A stretch of DNA of 64,000 nt, taken from assembly GCF_900403705.1 (NCBI RefSeq), contig NZ_OUNR01000012.1:434001-498000 (forward strand), written 5' to 3'. Below the pieces are notes generated by a model, which saw nothing but the letters and a program-made list of their open reading frames with translations, did not search any database and was not told the origin of the DNA. Shown in pieces: positions 17,109 through 25,765 of the stretch. Every line of letters begins with the position of its first letter. The stretch's first letter is position 1. The translations under genes were made by a program, and so were the position numbers. Source of the DNA: Nitrospira lenta (GTDB lineage Bacteria > Nitrospirota > Nitrospiria > Nitrospirales > Nitrospiraceae).

Positions 17109-18191
17109 GTGGGGGATCCCGTGGCAGAGCAGATTGCAGCCCTCAAAGACGAGGATTGGGCTATTCGCGAGGAAGCCGCCGGCTTGCTCGGGACCTTCAA
17201 GGACCCGCGCGCGGTTCAACCGTTAGTCGCGATTCTTCGCGATACTGATCGTGCTGTGCGGGAAGCGGCGATCGGGGCACTGACGGCAATCGGCGCGCCC
17301 TCCGTAGAGGCCCTAGGCGCCTGTCTCGTCGCCCGCGAATTATCGGTACAGGAAGCGGCCTCTGGAATTCTCGCCTCGATCGCCGACGAACGGGTGTATG
17401 AGCCATTGGTGGCCGCGTTGCGGAGCGCCGATTGGATCGTGCGCATGCATGCGGCGAAGGCCTTGGGGCGTGTGAAAAATATGGCGGCGGTGGAGCCGTT
17501 GATCCCGCTGTTGCAAGATAAAGTCAAAGCTGTGCGGGAAGAAGTCGCGACCGCCCTGGCTTCGATCGGGGAAGCCGCGATCCCTTCGTTGCTGGAGGCG
17601 TTGCAGCACACCGAGTGGCTGGTTCGACTCCACGCGGTGGAGTCGCTCGGCAAAACGAAATCGCCCCGTGCAGTTGAGCCGCTTCTTGCGCTGCTGTTCA
17701 ATGACCGGGATTCCGCTGTTCGAGAAGATACGGTGCGGGCTCTGGGTGAAATCGGCGATCCGCTAGCGGTCGAGTTTTTGTTCACCGCAATGCGGGAGCC
17801 GGGATTGCGCACCCTGGCGGTTGAAGCATTGGGACGTATCGGTGACCGGCGGGCGGTGCCGGTGCTCATTGCCGTGGTCGCAGGTACCTGTCCGCCGGAT
17901 GTAACGCGGGCGGTTGCCGGCTGCGGCGATCAATGGAACGAAGAGGTCATCACCCAGGCCGCGGCCGCCCGGGCCTTGGGCATGATCGGCGATGACGCCG
18001 CGGTTCCCGCGCTGGTGGCTGCGTTGGAGCCGACATTCACGAGGGCTGAGGCGGCGGCGGCCTTAGCGAAATTCGGATCGAAAGTGGTGCCGTTCCTCAT
18101 TCCACTGTTGACCGGTCATCCCGATGAGAATATGCGCTATCACGTGAAGGAAACGTTGGCGTTGGCCGGCTGGCGAGCTGGGCGTGTCTAG
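17109..18191 (+). CDS. HEAT-repeat protein, second of five
   Basis: A 360-residue alpha-solenoid protein, with repeats from residue 5 to near the end (EQIAALKDEDWAIREEAAGL opens the array). A GTG start at 17109 is chosen because AGGAGG lies six bases before it and upstream codons look non-coding. One repeat is interrupted by a CPPDVTRAVAGCGDQW insertion, comparable to the insertion in the first HEAT gene, which suggests the two are paralogues. The spacing of 115 bases from the previous gene may hold a weak promoter. The role is presumably protein-protein interaction; the partner is unknown. Confidence 0.85.
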   Translation: MGDPVAEQIAALKDEDWAIREEAAGLLGTFKDPRAVQPLVAILRDTDRAVREAAIGALTAIGAPSVEALGACLVARELSVQEAASGILASIADERVYEPLVAALRSADWIVRMHAAKALGRVKNMAAVEPLIPLLQDKVKAVREEVATALASIGEAAIPSLLEALQHTEWLVRLHAVESLGKTKSPRAVEPLLALLFNDRDSAVREDTVRALGEIGDPLAVEFLFTAMREPGLRTLAVEALGRIGDRRAVPVLIAVVAGTCPPDVTRAVAGCGDQWNEEVITQAAAARALGMIGDDAAVPALVAALEPTFTRAEAAAALAKFGSKVVPFLIPLLTGHPDENMRYHVKETLALAGWRAGRV

Positions 18192-18323
18192 ACGGATGCT
18201 AAAAAGTCTACCACAGGCGTTCTCGCGTCGTGCCGAGACTCAACGTACGAAGAAGTCCGCCTTGTCCCGTAATAGAGCGCGTCCGTATTCATGATGTGTC
18301 CGATGGTTCTATTGAAAGTATAA

Positions 18324-19424
18324 ATGTCCAAGGAAACGATCGAAACGCTGGTCTCGGAGCTGGTCCATGAAGAGGATTGGCGGCGCATGCGGGCGACGGC
18401 GGCCTGTGTGGCCGGCGGACCCCGCGCCGTGCAAGCGCTGGTCGAAGCGCTTCGGACCGGGACGCCTGAGCTGAAAAAAGAAGTGGCGGCAATGTTGTCG
18501 CGCATCAAAGATCCGCAGGCCGGCGTGGCGCTGGTCGGTCTCCTGGAAGACGAAGATGAAGTGGTGCGGAAGGCGGGCGCTAATGCGTTAGAGCAGATGG
18601 CCGGGGTGCTCGATACCGACACCGCTGCGGCTCTAGTGGCGTTGCTTCCCAAATATCAAGAAGGCGAAGCGCGCCAGCTGATGACGCATCTGGTCGGGGC
18701 CATTCCGACGGCGGTCATTCCGCTGTGCGATATGTTGAAGCACCCGGATCCATCGGCACAGGTGACGGCCGCGTTGATGCTCGATCAGCTTCTGGATCCC
18801 CGCTCTATCGATGCGTTCATTGATGCGATGGGGCAGCCGGCGGTTCAGGATATTGCGGTCAGCACGTTGAAAAAGCTGAGCGCGATTCGTGAGCGGATCG
18901 ACGAGACATTCAACGCGCTTCGGGATGTGGAAGGGGCGAGTGAACGCGAAGAAGCGCGGATGTCGACGGTGATCTATCTCTTGGGCATCGGGCGGCCGAG
19001 CGTGGAAATTTTAATCGAATATCTTGAAGATGACGATTGGCTGGTGCGTGAAGCGGCGGCCGACTTGCTGGGAAAGATTGCGGATGTGCGGGCGGTTGAA
19101 CCGTTGATGCGGCGGCTGGAGCGCGACAAGGATACCGGCGTGAAGGAGTTGGCGATCAAGGCGCTGGGATTGATCGGCGACGCCCGTCCGACGCAACTCT
19201 ATCTGGAAGCGATTCCGATCCGGCCGCTCCGGGTGTATGCCATGGAGGCGCTGGCCAAGATTAAGGATGTGGAAGTGTTGCGTCCCCACAAGGAGCTCTT
19301 TGATCGGCTGCGGACGGACCGCGATGGGTTGGTGGCTTATAATGCCGGGCTGATCGCTGATAAACTCGAAGCCTTAGGCGGAACCGATATCACAGGTCAG
19401 GAAGGGAATCACGAGGATGAGTAA
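18324..19424 (+). CDS. HEAT-repeat protein, third of five
   Basis: A 366-residue protein. Repeats are more diverged in the first half (VSELVHEEDWRRMRATAACV, ALVGLLEDEDEVVRKAG) and regular in the second (LIEYLEDDDWLVREAAADLL). No signal peptide. A 132-base gap separates it from the second HEAT gene, so it may have its own promoter. Its last codons overlap the start of the fourth HEAT gene by eight bases, so those two are translationally coupled. A charged segment, DVEGASEREEARM, lies between repeats near residue 205. Confidence 0.85.
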   Translation: MSKETIETLVSELVHEEDWRRMRATAACVAGGPRAVQALVEALRTGTPELKKEVAAMLSRIKDPQAGVALVGLLEDEDEVVRKAGANALEQMAGVLDTDTAAALVALLPKYQEGEARQLMTHLVGAIPTAVIPLCDMLKHPDPSAQVTAALMLDQLLDPRSIDAFIDAMGQPAVQDIAVSTLKKLSAIRERIDETFNALRDVEGASEREEARMSTVIYLLGIGRPSVEILIEYLEDDDWLVREAAADLLGKIADVRAVEPLMRRLERDKDTGVKELAIKALGLIGDARPTQLYLEAIPIRPLRVYAMEALAKIKDVEVLRPHKELFDRLRTDRDGLVAYNAGLIADKLEALGGTDITGQEGNHEDE

Positions 19425-20181
19425 CGAGACAGAATCTGATCGGATTGATCTCCTCATTTCAGCATTGCGTGATGAGAATGAAGCGTTGCGCGATCACGCG
19501 ATCGCGAGTCTCGGGCAGATGGGGTCCGACGCCGTGCCGCGTTTGATCGGGTTGATGGCCGATGAAGATGTGGTCATTCGAGAGGCCGCGACGACGGCGG
19601 TGGTGCGGATCGGGCCCTCCGTAGTGGAGGCGCTTTTGGAGGCCCTGCAGGACGATGAGTGGGCGATTCGAGAGCAGGCCGCATCCGGGCTGGGCAAACT
19701 CAAAGACCCGCGCGCGGTTGAGCCGCTCGTGAAGGCACTCAAGGATAAAGATGGTGCCGTGCGGACGGCGGCGGTCTGGGCGCTGGAGCGAATCGGTGAT
19801 GCGCGTGCAGTTCCCGGGCTGGTCGATGTACTGGGCGACAATACCCTGCGGGAAGATGTTGCCCGCGTGTTGAAAAAAATCGGCGATGCACGCGCGGTGG
19901 ATGCGTTGATTGACGGACTCTTGGGCAATAATTGGATGGTGCGGCGCCATGCGGCAGAGGCATTGGGAAAGATCGGGGATCACCGCGGAGTCGGTCCGTT
20001 AATCGAATCATTGCAGGACGAAGATTGGCTGGTCAGACGGAATGCGGCGGAATCGCTGGCGCGGCTCGGGGCGAAGGAGGCGATTCAGCCGCTCTTGCCG
20101 CTACTGGAAGATGAAAATACGATGGTGCAAGAAACCGTCGAAGGTGTACTTGCGAGCTTGGGTTGGACAGCGAAACAGTAA
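19417..20181 (+). CDS. HEAT-repeat protein, fourth of five
   Basis: A 254-residue protein of about eight nearly perfect HEAT/PBS-lyase repeats (VEALLEALQDDEWAIREQAA, VEPLVKALKDKDGAVRTAAV, IESLQDEDWLVRRNAAESLA). The regularity is higher than in the other members, suggesting recent repeat amplification or strong constraint. It starts inside the end of the previous gene (ATGAGTAA overlap), a mark of translational coupling. Cytosolic, with no other domain. It could form a subcomplex with the third protein, but that is inference from coupling only. Confidence 0.87.
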   Translation: MSNETESDRIDLLISALRDENEALRDHAIASLGQMGSDAVPRLIGLMADEDVVIREAATTAVVRIGPSVVEALLEALQDDEWAIREQAASGLGKLKDPRAVEPLVKALKDKDGAVRTAAVWALERIGDARAVPGLVDVLGDNTLREDVARVLKKIGDARAVDALIDGLLGNNWMVRRHAAEALGKIGDHRGVGPLIESLQDEDWLVRRNAAESLARLGAKEAIQPLLPLLEDENTMVQETVEGVLASLGWTAKQ

Positions 20182-20219
20182 CGACTCATCTACCTTTTTA
20201 GAGAAGAAGGACATACGTT

Positions 20220-20927
20220 ATGGCTGATGAAGCACCGGTAAAGTTGATTCAGATCGGTCCGAAGGGCGGGGAAAAGAAAGACGGCTTCAACCTGGTGACG
20301 GAGCGGGTGGTGGCGATCAACCCCGAGGCCAAGCAGCTCGAAGTTGAATTGCTCGCCTACGATGGCAAGACGGTGGTCCTGGAAGTCGCCGAAGAGGCGC
20401 TTGAAGATCTCAAGAAGCTCAAGGTCGGTGACGGAGCGACTATCCGGGTTGTGGAAGAGGGTGGCAAGCGCGTCGCGAAGAGTTTCCGGATTCGTTCGAA
20501 AGATCCGAATGCGGCCAAAGCCGATGCCATGTTGCTGGATCTCAAGGATCCGCACTGGCTCAATCGGAAGTATGCGGCGGAAGTCCTGGGCGAGCTTAAG
20601 GACAGCCGCGCGGTGACGCCTCTGGTGGAAGCCTTGGTGGATGAGGTCGGTGATGTGCGGCAGCGCGCCTATGATTCGCTGATCAAGCTCGGCGGGATTT
20701 CGGTGTCCTCATTGGTGCCGTTGCTGGTGTCTGAAGAGGATGAAATCCGGCAATCGGCGACGGAAATTATTCGGAAGATCGGCAAACCTGCGGTGGAACC
20801 GTTGGCGACAGCGTTGACGGATGCCGACGATCGGTTGAAGACCCGGATTATGAAAGTGCTGGATCGGATGGGCTATAAGCCGAAGGCCAAGCAGGAGACC
20901 GGCGCTGAATTGCCCCGCTTGACCTAA
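20220..20927 (+). CDS. HEAT-repeat protein with a distinct N-terminal beta-rich domain, fifth of five
   Basis: A 235-residue protein. Residues 1-90 are not HEAT. They look like a small beta-barrel (RVVAINPEAKQLEVELLAYD, then GATIRVVEEGGKRVAKSFRI). Residues about 100-215 hold roughly four HEAT repeats (LLDLKDPHWLNRKYAAEVLG, LVPLLVSEEDEIRQSATEII). The C-terminus is basic. AAGGA precedes the ATG by a short spacer. It closes the five-gene HEAT series. A GC-rich hairpin follows between it and the convergent ugd gene. The N-terminal domain is unrecognised and might bind a ligand or nucleic acid. Confidence 0.8.
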   Translation: MADEAPVKLIQIGPKGGEKKDGFNLVTERVVAINPEAKQLEVELLAYDGKTVVLEVAEEALEDLKKLKVGDGATIRVVEEGGKRVAKSFRIRSKDPNAAKADAMLLDLKDPHWLNRKYAAEVLGELKDSRAVTPLVEALVDEVGDVRQRAYDSLIKLGGISVSSLVPLLVSEEDEIRQSATEIIRKIGKPAVEPLATALTDADDRLKTRIMKVLDRMGYKPKAKQETGAELPRLT

Positions 20928-20938
20928 ACTGCCGCCGA

Positions 20939-20960
20939 CCGCGGCCTAGGCAGGCCGCGG
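20939..20960. terminator. GC-rich hairpin between convergent genes
   Basis: A 9-bp perfect inverted repeat, CCGCGGCCT / AGGCCGCGG with a 4-base loop. It spans the ugd stop codon, just after the last HEAT gene. There is no T-run on either side, so it is not a standard intrinsic terminator. It may still pause or stabilise transcripts from both directions. Confidence 0.35.
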
Positions 20961-22268
20961 CTCTCTGGTGGGACGACCGACCGATACGTGGCGGAACCCG
21001 TGTCCCGTCACACGGTCGGAGTCGTAGACATTGCGCAGATCCAGCAGCAGCCTCTGCCGCATGGACTGTTTGAGCCGCTCGAAATCAAGGTTCCGGAACT
21101 GATTCCACTCGGTCATGATGATGAGCCCGTCGGCGTTCTCAGCCACATCGTAGGTTTCTTTGCATGGAATCATTCCGGGGATGAGCTTGGTGGCTTCTTC
21201 CATCGACACCGGGTCGTAGGCACGCACGGTGGCGCCTTCCTTCATAAGTTCTTTCAGGATCGTCAGAGACGGGGCCTCCCGCATATCATTCGTATTTGGC
21301 TTGAACGACAGTCCGAGCACCCCGAGGGTTTTCCCGGCGAGCCCGCCGCACGCTTCGCGGATTTTCGCAACCATTCGGAGGTGCTGCTCGTAGTTCACTT
21401 TGGCGGCTGCACCCGCAATTTGGAATGGGTAGCCCACGCGCTCACCGGTCTGGACCAGTGCCGCGAGGTCCTTGGGGAAGCAGGACCCACCGAATCCAGG
21501 CCCTGCGTGGAGAAACTTGCCGCCGATTCGATGATCCAGCCCCATGCCCTTGGAAACCAGTTGCACGTCCGCGCCGACGCGTTCACAGACCGTGGCCATC
21601 TCGTTGATGAACGAAATCTTGACGGCGAGAAAGGCGTTTGAGGCGTACTTGATCATTTCCGCTGTGGGGACGTCGGTGACGACAAAGGGCGTTTCAAGCA
21701 GGTAGAGCGGCCGATAGAGATCTTTCATGATGGCTGCGGCTTGATCGCTGTCGGCGCCGAGCACCACGCGGTTCGGACGCATGAAATCTTCAATCGCGGA
21801 TCCTTCGCGCAAGAATTCAGGGTTGGAGACGATGTCAAAATTAATCGGTTTCGTCTGGTGCTTTCGGATGACTTCCCGGAGTCGCTCGCCGGTTCCGACG
21901 GGGACGGTCGATTTGGTGACGATCACTTTATAGCCGGTCATGTGTGTGGCGATGCCACGGCCGACTTCCTCCACAAAGGATAGGTCAGCGGATCCATCGC
22001 TCTTCGGAGGAGTGCCCACGGCAATAAAGATGACCAACGCTTTATCGACAGCTTTGACGACATCTGTGGTGAAGCTCAGCCGGCCCTCTTTGATTCCTTT
22101 GGCCACCAATTCAGTGATGCCCGGCTCGAAAAATGGCACCTCTCCCTTTTCCAGCTTCTCAACCCGACGGGCATCGTTATCCATGCAGGTGACGTTGACC
22201 CCGAACTCTGCGAAGCAGGCTCCTGTGACAAGGCCGACGTAACCGGTTCCGATGACGCTGATATGCAT
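20946..22268 (-). CDS. ugd: UDP-glucose 6-dehydrogenase
   Basis: A 440-residue cytosolic enzyme that oxidises UDP-glucose to UDP-glucuronate with two NAD+. The N-terminal Rossmann motif is VIGTGYVGLVTGACFAEFG. The catalytic cysteine lies in GPGFGGSCFPKDLAAL, with the conserved EFLREGSAIEDFM and FLAVKISFINEMA segments. The C-terminal domain has LGLSFKPNTNDMREAPS. Length and motif order match the bacterial Ugd/TuaD family. The product is the substrate of the epimerase encoded at 4688-5710, so together they could supply UDP-galacturonate for surface glycans. The gene is monocistronic on the minus strand. Confidence 0.95.
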   Translation of the reverse strand: MHISVIGTGYVGLVTGACFAEFGVNVTCMDNDARRVEKLEKGEVPFFEPGITELVAKGIKEGRLSFTTDVVKAVDKALVIFIAVGTPPKSDGSADLSFVEEVGRGIATHMTGYKVIVTKSTVPVGTGERLREVIRKHQTKPINFDIVSNPEFLREGSAIEDFMRPNRVVLGADSDQAAAIMKDLYRPLYLLETPFVVTDVPTAEMIKYASNAFLAVKISFINEMATVCERVGADVQLVSKGMGLDHRIGGKFLHAGPGFGGSCFPKDLAALVQTGERVGYPFQIAGAAAKVNYEQHLRMVAKIREACGGLAGKTLGVLGLSFKPNTNDMREAPSLTILKELMKEGATVRAYDPVSMEEATKLIPGMIPCKETYDVAENADGLIIMTEWNQFRNLDFERLKQSMRQRLLLDLRNVYDSDRVTGHGFRHVSVGRPTREPRPA

Positions 22269-22450
22269 GAGATGATTTCTCCTTGGTAGCTAGGGTATTG
22301 GTGGAGCAAAGTATAGCAACGGATCAAACGGTGGGCAATGGAATGGCTAAAATCAGCTACTTAGTCTTCACGGTCGATTTCTCGGCGTTGACTCTTGGAA
22401 AATTGGTTGAGTAGAATCCGATACGTTTACCGAGATGGAGTATTGTTGCC

Positions 22451-22855
22451 GTGACTGCTCTAGGGATGCAGCGTCCGCTTGCCGTGATGATGCGGTCGTC
22501 CGCCCAAACGATTTCCCCGAATGCGACCGCCTGCGATGCTGCGCAACAAATGCGCGTGGCAAAAGTCGGGGCGCTCCTGGTTCGGGAAGGCATCTGCTAC
22601 ATTGGGATTATTAGTGAGGCGGATCTGGTTCGGAAAGTCCTGGCGGAGTCTCTGGTCCCCGCCGACATTCTTGTGCGGTCGGTCATGAGCGCCCCGCTGA
22701 TTACCATCGATATTACGGCTTCGGCCCATGAGGCTAGCGACGTGATGGCGCGCGCTGGTATTCGTCATCTGGCGGTCGTCGAAGGCGGAGAAGTGGCTGG
22801 AATTCTTTCCGTAAGAGATCTGCTGCTGTATTTCAAGAATTGGGGCCCTCAATGA
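22451..22855 (+). CDS. CBS-domain-pair protein
   Basis: A 134-residue stand-alone pair of CBS domains: SAQTISPNATACDAAQQMRV and GIISEADLVRKVLAE for the first, and APLITIDITASAHEASDVMA with EVAGILSVRDLLLYF for the second. Such pairs bind adenosine nucleotides and act as energy sensors when combined with a partner. The frame opens with GTG at 22451, with GGAG about 12 bases upstream. An ATG at 22466 is an alternative. No enzyme domain is attached. The neighbours give no clear partner. Confidence 0.85.
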   Translation: MTALGMQRPLAVMMRSSAQTISPNATACDAAQQMRVAKVGALLVREGICYIGIISEADLVRKVLAESLVPADILVRSVMSAPLITIDITASAHEASDVMARAGIRHLAVVEGGEVAGILSVRDLLLYFKNWGPQ

Positions 22856-22913
22856 TTCTCGCGGGGTTTTGCCTCCTTAGTCCTGGTCGACACCTACCTG
22901 TGCTGCCTCTTGC

Positions 22914-24461
22914 ATGACTGCTGAAGGAAGTCCTCCAATCTCGCGTGCGTTCCTCCTTTCCACCGCGCTGATCACCGGAGCGGTCGTGATGGCGCTTGAA
23001 ATTCTCGGCAGCCGTTTGCTCGCGCCTGTTTTTGGGAATTCCTTGTTCGTCTGGGGTGCGCTGATCGGAGTCATTCTTGCTGCGATGAGCAGCGGCTATG
23101 CCTTCGGTGGATGGGCATCGGATCGGTATGCGGGGGGAAGCGTACTCGCGGGGCTGCTGCTCTTTTCAGGGTCCTGGACTTTTCTCGTTGCCTGGGCCAG
23201 CCAACCGATTCTCTTTCAAGTGGATGCCTGGATACAGGATCCACGGTGGGGCCCGTGCCTGGCCGCCACGATCCTTCTGGCACCGCCTGCGTTTGGATTG
23301 AGCGGAGTTTTGCCGGCGATGTTGCGGTTGGCCGTCTCTGATATGGGGCATTTAGGGCGTCACACGGGCCGCATGATTGCCTTGTCAACCGTAGGGAGTT
23401 TGATTGGGACCTGGGGGACTGCGTTCTTTCTCCTTTCGTGGATTGGGAGCCAGGCGCTCGTGGCGTGGCTGGGAACCATTCAAGTCGCGCTGGGGCTATT
23501 GTGGCTTTGGCGCGGAGCCAAGGTGGGATTAATCGGGAAATTATTCGGGGTGGCGTGCAGTGGTCTATTTGTCGCACTGGCACTCCATCCTATTCAGAAA
23601 TTGAATCCGCCGGTTCATCAGGAGGATAGTCCCTATCAGCAAGTGCGGGTGCGGGATGACCAGTTGTTTCGGTATCTCGTGCTTGATCGTACCTTTCATG
23701 CAGTGATGTGGAAGGCCGATCCGCTTCCGTTGTTTCTGCCCTACAGCCAGCTCATGGTTGCATCATTGGCGTTGGTCGATCAGCCGCGCCGTGGATTGAT
23801 TTTGGGCCATGGCGGTGGCTCGCTGGCCAAGTGGCTGGCGCACTATTGGCCTGATCTGGAGATGGACATCATCGAGTTCGATCCGGTCGTGGTGCGGATG
23901 GCCGAGGACTACTTTGAGTATCGTCCTCCAGCCAATCACCATGTGCGGGTTAAGGACGGGCGGGCGTTCCTGAATACCACCGATCACCTCTACGATGTAA
24001 TTTGGATCGATGCCTTTGCCCGTCACATGATTCCATTTCATCTGACCACAAAGGAATTCTATGCGGCGGTGCGAACGCATCTGAAGCCGGATGGAGTGGT
24101 GGCGTTGAATTTAGCGTCATCCGGAGAAGAGCTCGATAACGCACGAGCGGCGGCTGTCGTCCAAACAATGCGCCGGGAGTTTCCTGTGATTGAAACATTT
24201 GCGGTTAAAGGGCCGTGGAAGAGCGGCCAGACCAAAGCGGAGAATTTGATTTTTTTTGCAGGAAGTCCGGTCACGGAGCATGGCCATGAAGCCTTCATCG
24301 AAAAAGTGACAGCGATGGCTATGAATCGACAGCTGCCCGGCGAGGCCGTTGCGTTGCTTGCTTCTCATCGGACTGATCCATGGCCAATGGGATTTGAATT
24401 GACCGACGATTTCGCTCCCTATGATGTTCTGATAGGGAAAGATGCGCCGGACGCACGGTAG
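22914..24461 (+). CDS. membrane-anchored spermidine-synthase-like protein
   Basis: A 515-residue fusion. Residues about 10-225 contain six to seven membrane segments (ALITGAVVMALEILGSRLLA opens the first). The C-terminal half is a PABS/spermidine-synthase-like methyltransferase fold, with GHGGGSLAKWLAHYWPDLE binding the nucleoside, DIIEFDPVVVRMA and YDVIWIDAFA. This fused MFS-like/spermidine-synthase architecture is common in bacteria, and its substrate is usually unproven. The usual polyamine-synthase D-x-x-E-V-x-R pattern is not evident. The start ATG has no ribosome binding site, so the exact N-terminus is unsure. Polyamine synthesis should not be assumed. Confidence 0.8.
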   Translation: MTAEGSPPISRAFLLSTALITGAVVMALEILGSRLLAPVFGNSLFVWGALIGVILAAMSSGYAFGGWASDRYAGGSVLAGLLLFSGSWTFLVAWASQPILFQVDAWIQDPRWGPCLAATILLAPPAFGLSGVLPAMLRLAVSDMGHLGRHTGRMIALSTVGSLIGTWGTAFFLLSWIGSQALVAWLGTIQVALGLLWLWRGAKVGLIGKLFGVACSGLFVALALHPIQKLNPPVHQEDSPYQQVRVRDDQLFRYLVLDRTFHAVMWKADPLPLFLPYSQLMVASLALVDQPRRGLILGHGGGSLAKWLAHYWPDLEMDIIEFDPVVVRMAEDYFEYRPPANHHVRVKDGRAFLNTTDHLYDVIWIDAFARHMIPFHLTTKEFYAAVRTHLKPDGVVALNLASSGEELDNARAAAVVQTMRREFPVIETFAVKGPWKSGQTKAENLIFFAGSPVTEHGHEAFIEKVTAMAMNRQLPGEAVALLASHRTDPWPMGFELTDDFAPYDVLIGKDAPDAR

Positions 24462-24552
24462 ACAGAGAAATCTTATATAAGCATCGAATTTATTTAAGCT
24501 TTCAAGCGAATTGCAAATAGAGCCATCGTTGCGTTCTATCCAGAGAAGCTGC

Positions 24553-24582
24553 TTGCTTCCATTTTGAGCCCTATGCTATAAG
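24553..24582 (+). promoter_or_regulatory. possible promoter of the cupredoxin gene
   Basis: TTGCTT and TATAAG are separated by 18 bases, and a TG lies just before the -10 (TGCTATAAG), giving an extended -10. It lies in the 264-base AT-richer gap upstream of the cupredoxin. The transcript would have a leader of about 135 bases. Nothing else recognisable is in that gap. Confidence 0.4.
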
Positions 24583-24725
24583 TTGCGCCTCGTGATGTAG
24601 CACATGTTGGCATAGGGTGTATGTGTGAGTGTCGGACGGCATCGGATCAGTCAAGGCTATCAGAGCTTGGCGGAAGTTATTTACCAACCTAATCACATCT
24701 CTTCTTCTTTTTAAGGAGGTAGGTC

Positions 24726-25202
24726 ATGGGCAAGACGATGTTATCGGTCCTCTTTGGCCTCGGGTTGAGCGTCGCTGGAGCCTCGGCTGCATTCGCACTC
24801 CAAGCCGGTGGCGTTGAGATCGGCGATCTCGAAACGGGATCGGTCGTAGGCCAGCCATTCAAGGAACTTGACGTGGATGCGTCATTCTATGCCATCGAAA
24901 TTGGCAATATGAAGACCTGGTATCCGCCGACGACGGTGATTGACTTCAAAAATCGCGCTGGAGCCCCAGTGCTTTTGAAAGTGACGAACAATTCGACTGC
25001 AGACCATGGCTTTCAACTCACGGCTGCTGTGAACCAGTCCGGTCCCTGGACCTTGAACACGACCTTGGTGCTCAAGCCTGGAGAGACCAAGTATATCGGT
25101 GTGCCGACGAGCGATCTGTTTTATGCGGCGGGCAACGTTCTTCAGTATCGCTGTCAGCTCCATCCGGCGCATGTCGGTGGCAAATTGGTGATGCTGAAGT
25201 AA
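24726..25202 (+). CDS. exported cupredoxin related to nitrosocyanin
   Basis: A 158-residue exported protein. A perfect AAGGAGGT ribosome binding site precedes the ATG, and the signal peptide ends near AAFALQ. The mature part is a cupredoxin fold. The C-terminal copper loop, YRCQLHPAHVGGKL, gives Cys143, His146 and His149. A further candidate ligand, His94, lies in TADHGFQL. From memory, nitrosocyanin of Nitrosomonas has the same WCQLHP loop and a KAGETKTI strand matching KPGETKYI here. Its Glu60 aligns with His94, and its second loop His lies at Cys+8 rather than Cys+6. The protein probably carries a copper site in the periplasm for electron transfer or NO-related chemistry. The function is not established. 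Confidence 0.8.
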   Translation: MGKTMLSVLFGLGLSVAGASAAFALQAGGVEIGDLETGSVVGQPFKELDVDASFYAIEIGNMKTWYPPTTVIDFKNRAGAPVLLKVTNNSTADHGFQLTAAVNQSGPWTLNTTLVLKPGETKYIGVPTSDLFYAAGNVLQYRCQLHPAHVGGKLVMLK

Positions 25203-25225
25203 TTTGCATCGACCATCGATTCGTG

Positions 25226-25266
25226 AAACGGCCTCCGGGGATCTTCCCCGGAGGCCGTTTTGTTTT
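25226..25266 (+). terminator. strong intrinsic terminator after the cupredoxin gene
   Basis: A 16-bp perfect stem (AAACGGCCTCCGGGGA and its complement) with a 3-base loop, followed by TTTTGTTTT. It lies 24 bases after the stop codon and ends the monocistronic cupredoxin transcript. It could also serve the convergent gene. Confidence 0.92.
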
Positions 25267-25286
25267 ACTGATTTGTATCCGCACAG

Positions 25287-25613
25287 TTAGGTTTCTTCAC
25301 GCAGGCAGTCCGCACCATCCTCAAGCGGCACGCGTTGAGCTGCAGCCAGTTTTCCCTCTCGGATGAGCAGTAGGTACCGGTTTTCAACCGGTGCAGGCAT
25401 CTGCTTCTCAAGGACCATGGTGCGAATGTCTACGACCATTTCATCTCCGTCCCATTCCGTACCGTTGACAATCCAGATATGGCTGGTAGCGTCAGGAAAG
25501 TGATGGACGATAAAACTTTCAATGATCGTCCCGAGCTCGCTTGTGCTGGCACTGCTGATGTTGGGGGTAAAGAGTGTGAGGGCTAGGGTGCTCAGTAACC
25601 AGAGCTGGCGCAT
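25287..25613 (-). CDS. small secreted hypothetical protein
   Basis: A 108-residue protein. GGAGGTG sits before the ATG and a signal peptide (RQLWLLSTLALTLFTPNISS) opens the frame. The mature part is about 85 residues with FIVHHFPDATSHIWIVNGTE and a single cysteine near the C-terminus. No family recognised. It is convergent with the cupredoxin gene and shares its terminator region. A role beside the cupredoxin is conceivable but unsupported. Confidence 0.6.
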   Translation of the reverse strand: MRQLWLLSTLALTLFTPNISSASTSELGTIIESFIVHHFPDATSHIWIVNGTEWDGDEMVVDIRTMVLEKQMPAPVENRYLLLIREGKLAAAQRVPLEDGADCLREET

Positions 25614-25765
25614 GACGACACCTCCAAGGGTGTGAGTGAGAGGCTGATAGCCGAGGAAAGGACCCTGGCTACACGACTACTCTACGCTCGGAACGATCAC
25701 AATTTCCAGATGTATGGATGGGGATAAATAGGGTGATGAATCGAGAAATAGCTGGATGGAATAAG

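Noticed and set aside
18188-18652. Minus-strand frame at the start of the third HEAT gene
   Set aside because: Serine/arginine-rich shadow of repeat sequence; the same pattern appears opposite all HEAT genes.
15629-20181. Possible CRISPR-like or DNA repeat array because of periodic similar segments
   Set aside because: The periodicity of about 93 bases is due to 31-residue HEAT protein repeats, and the DNA copies are diverged.
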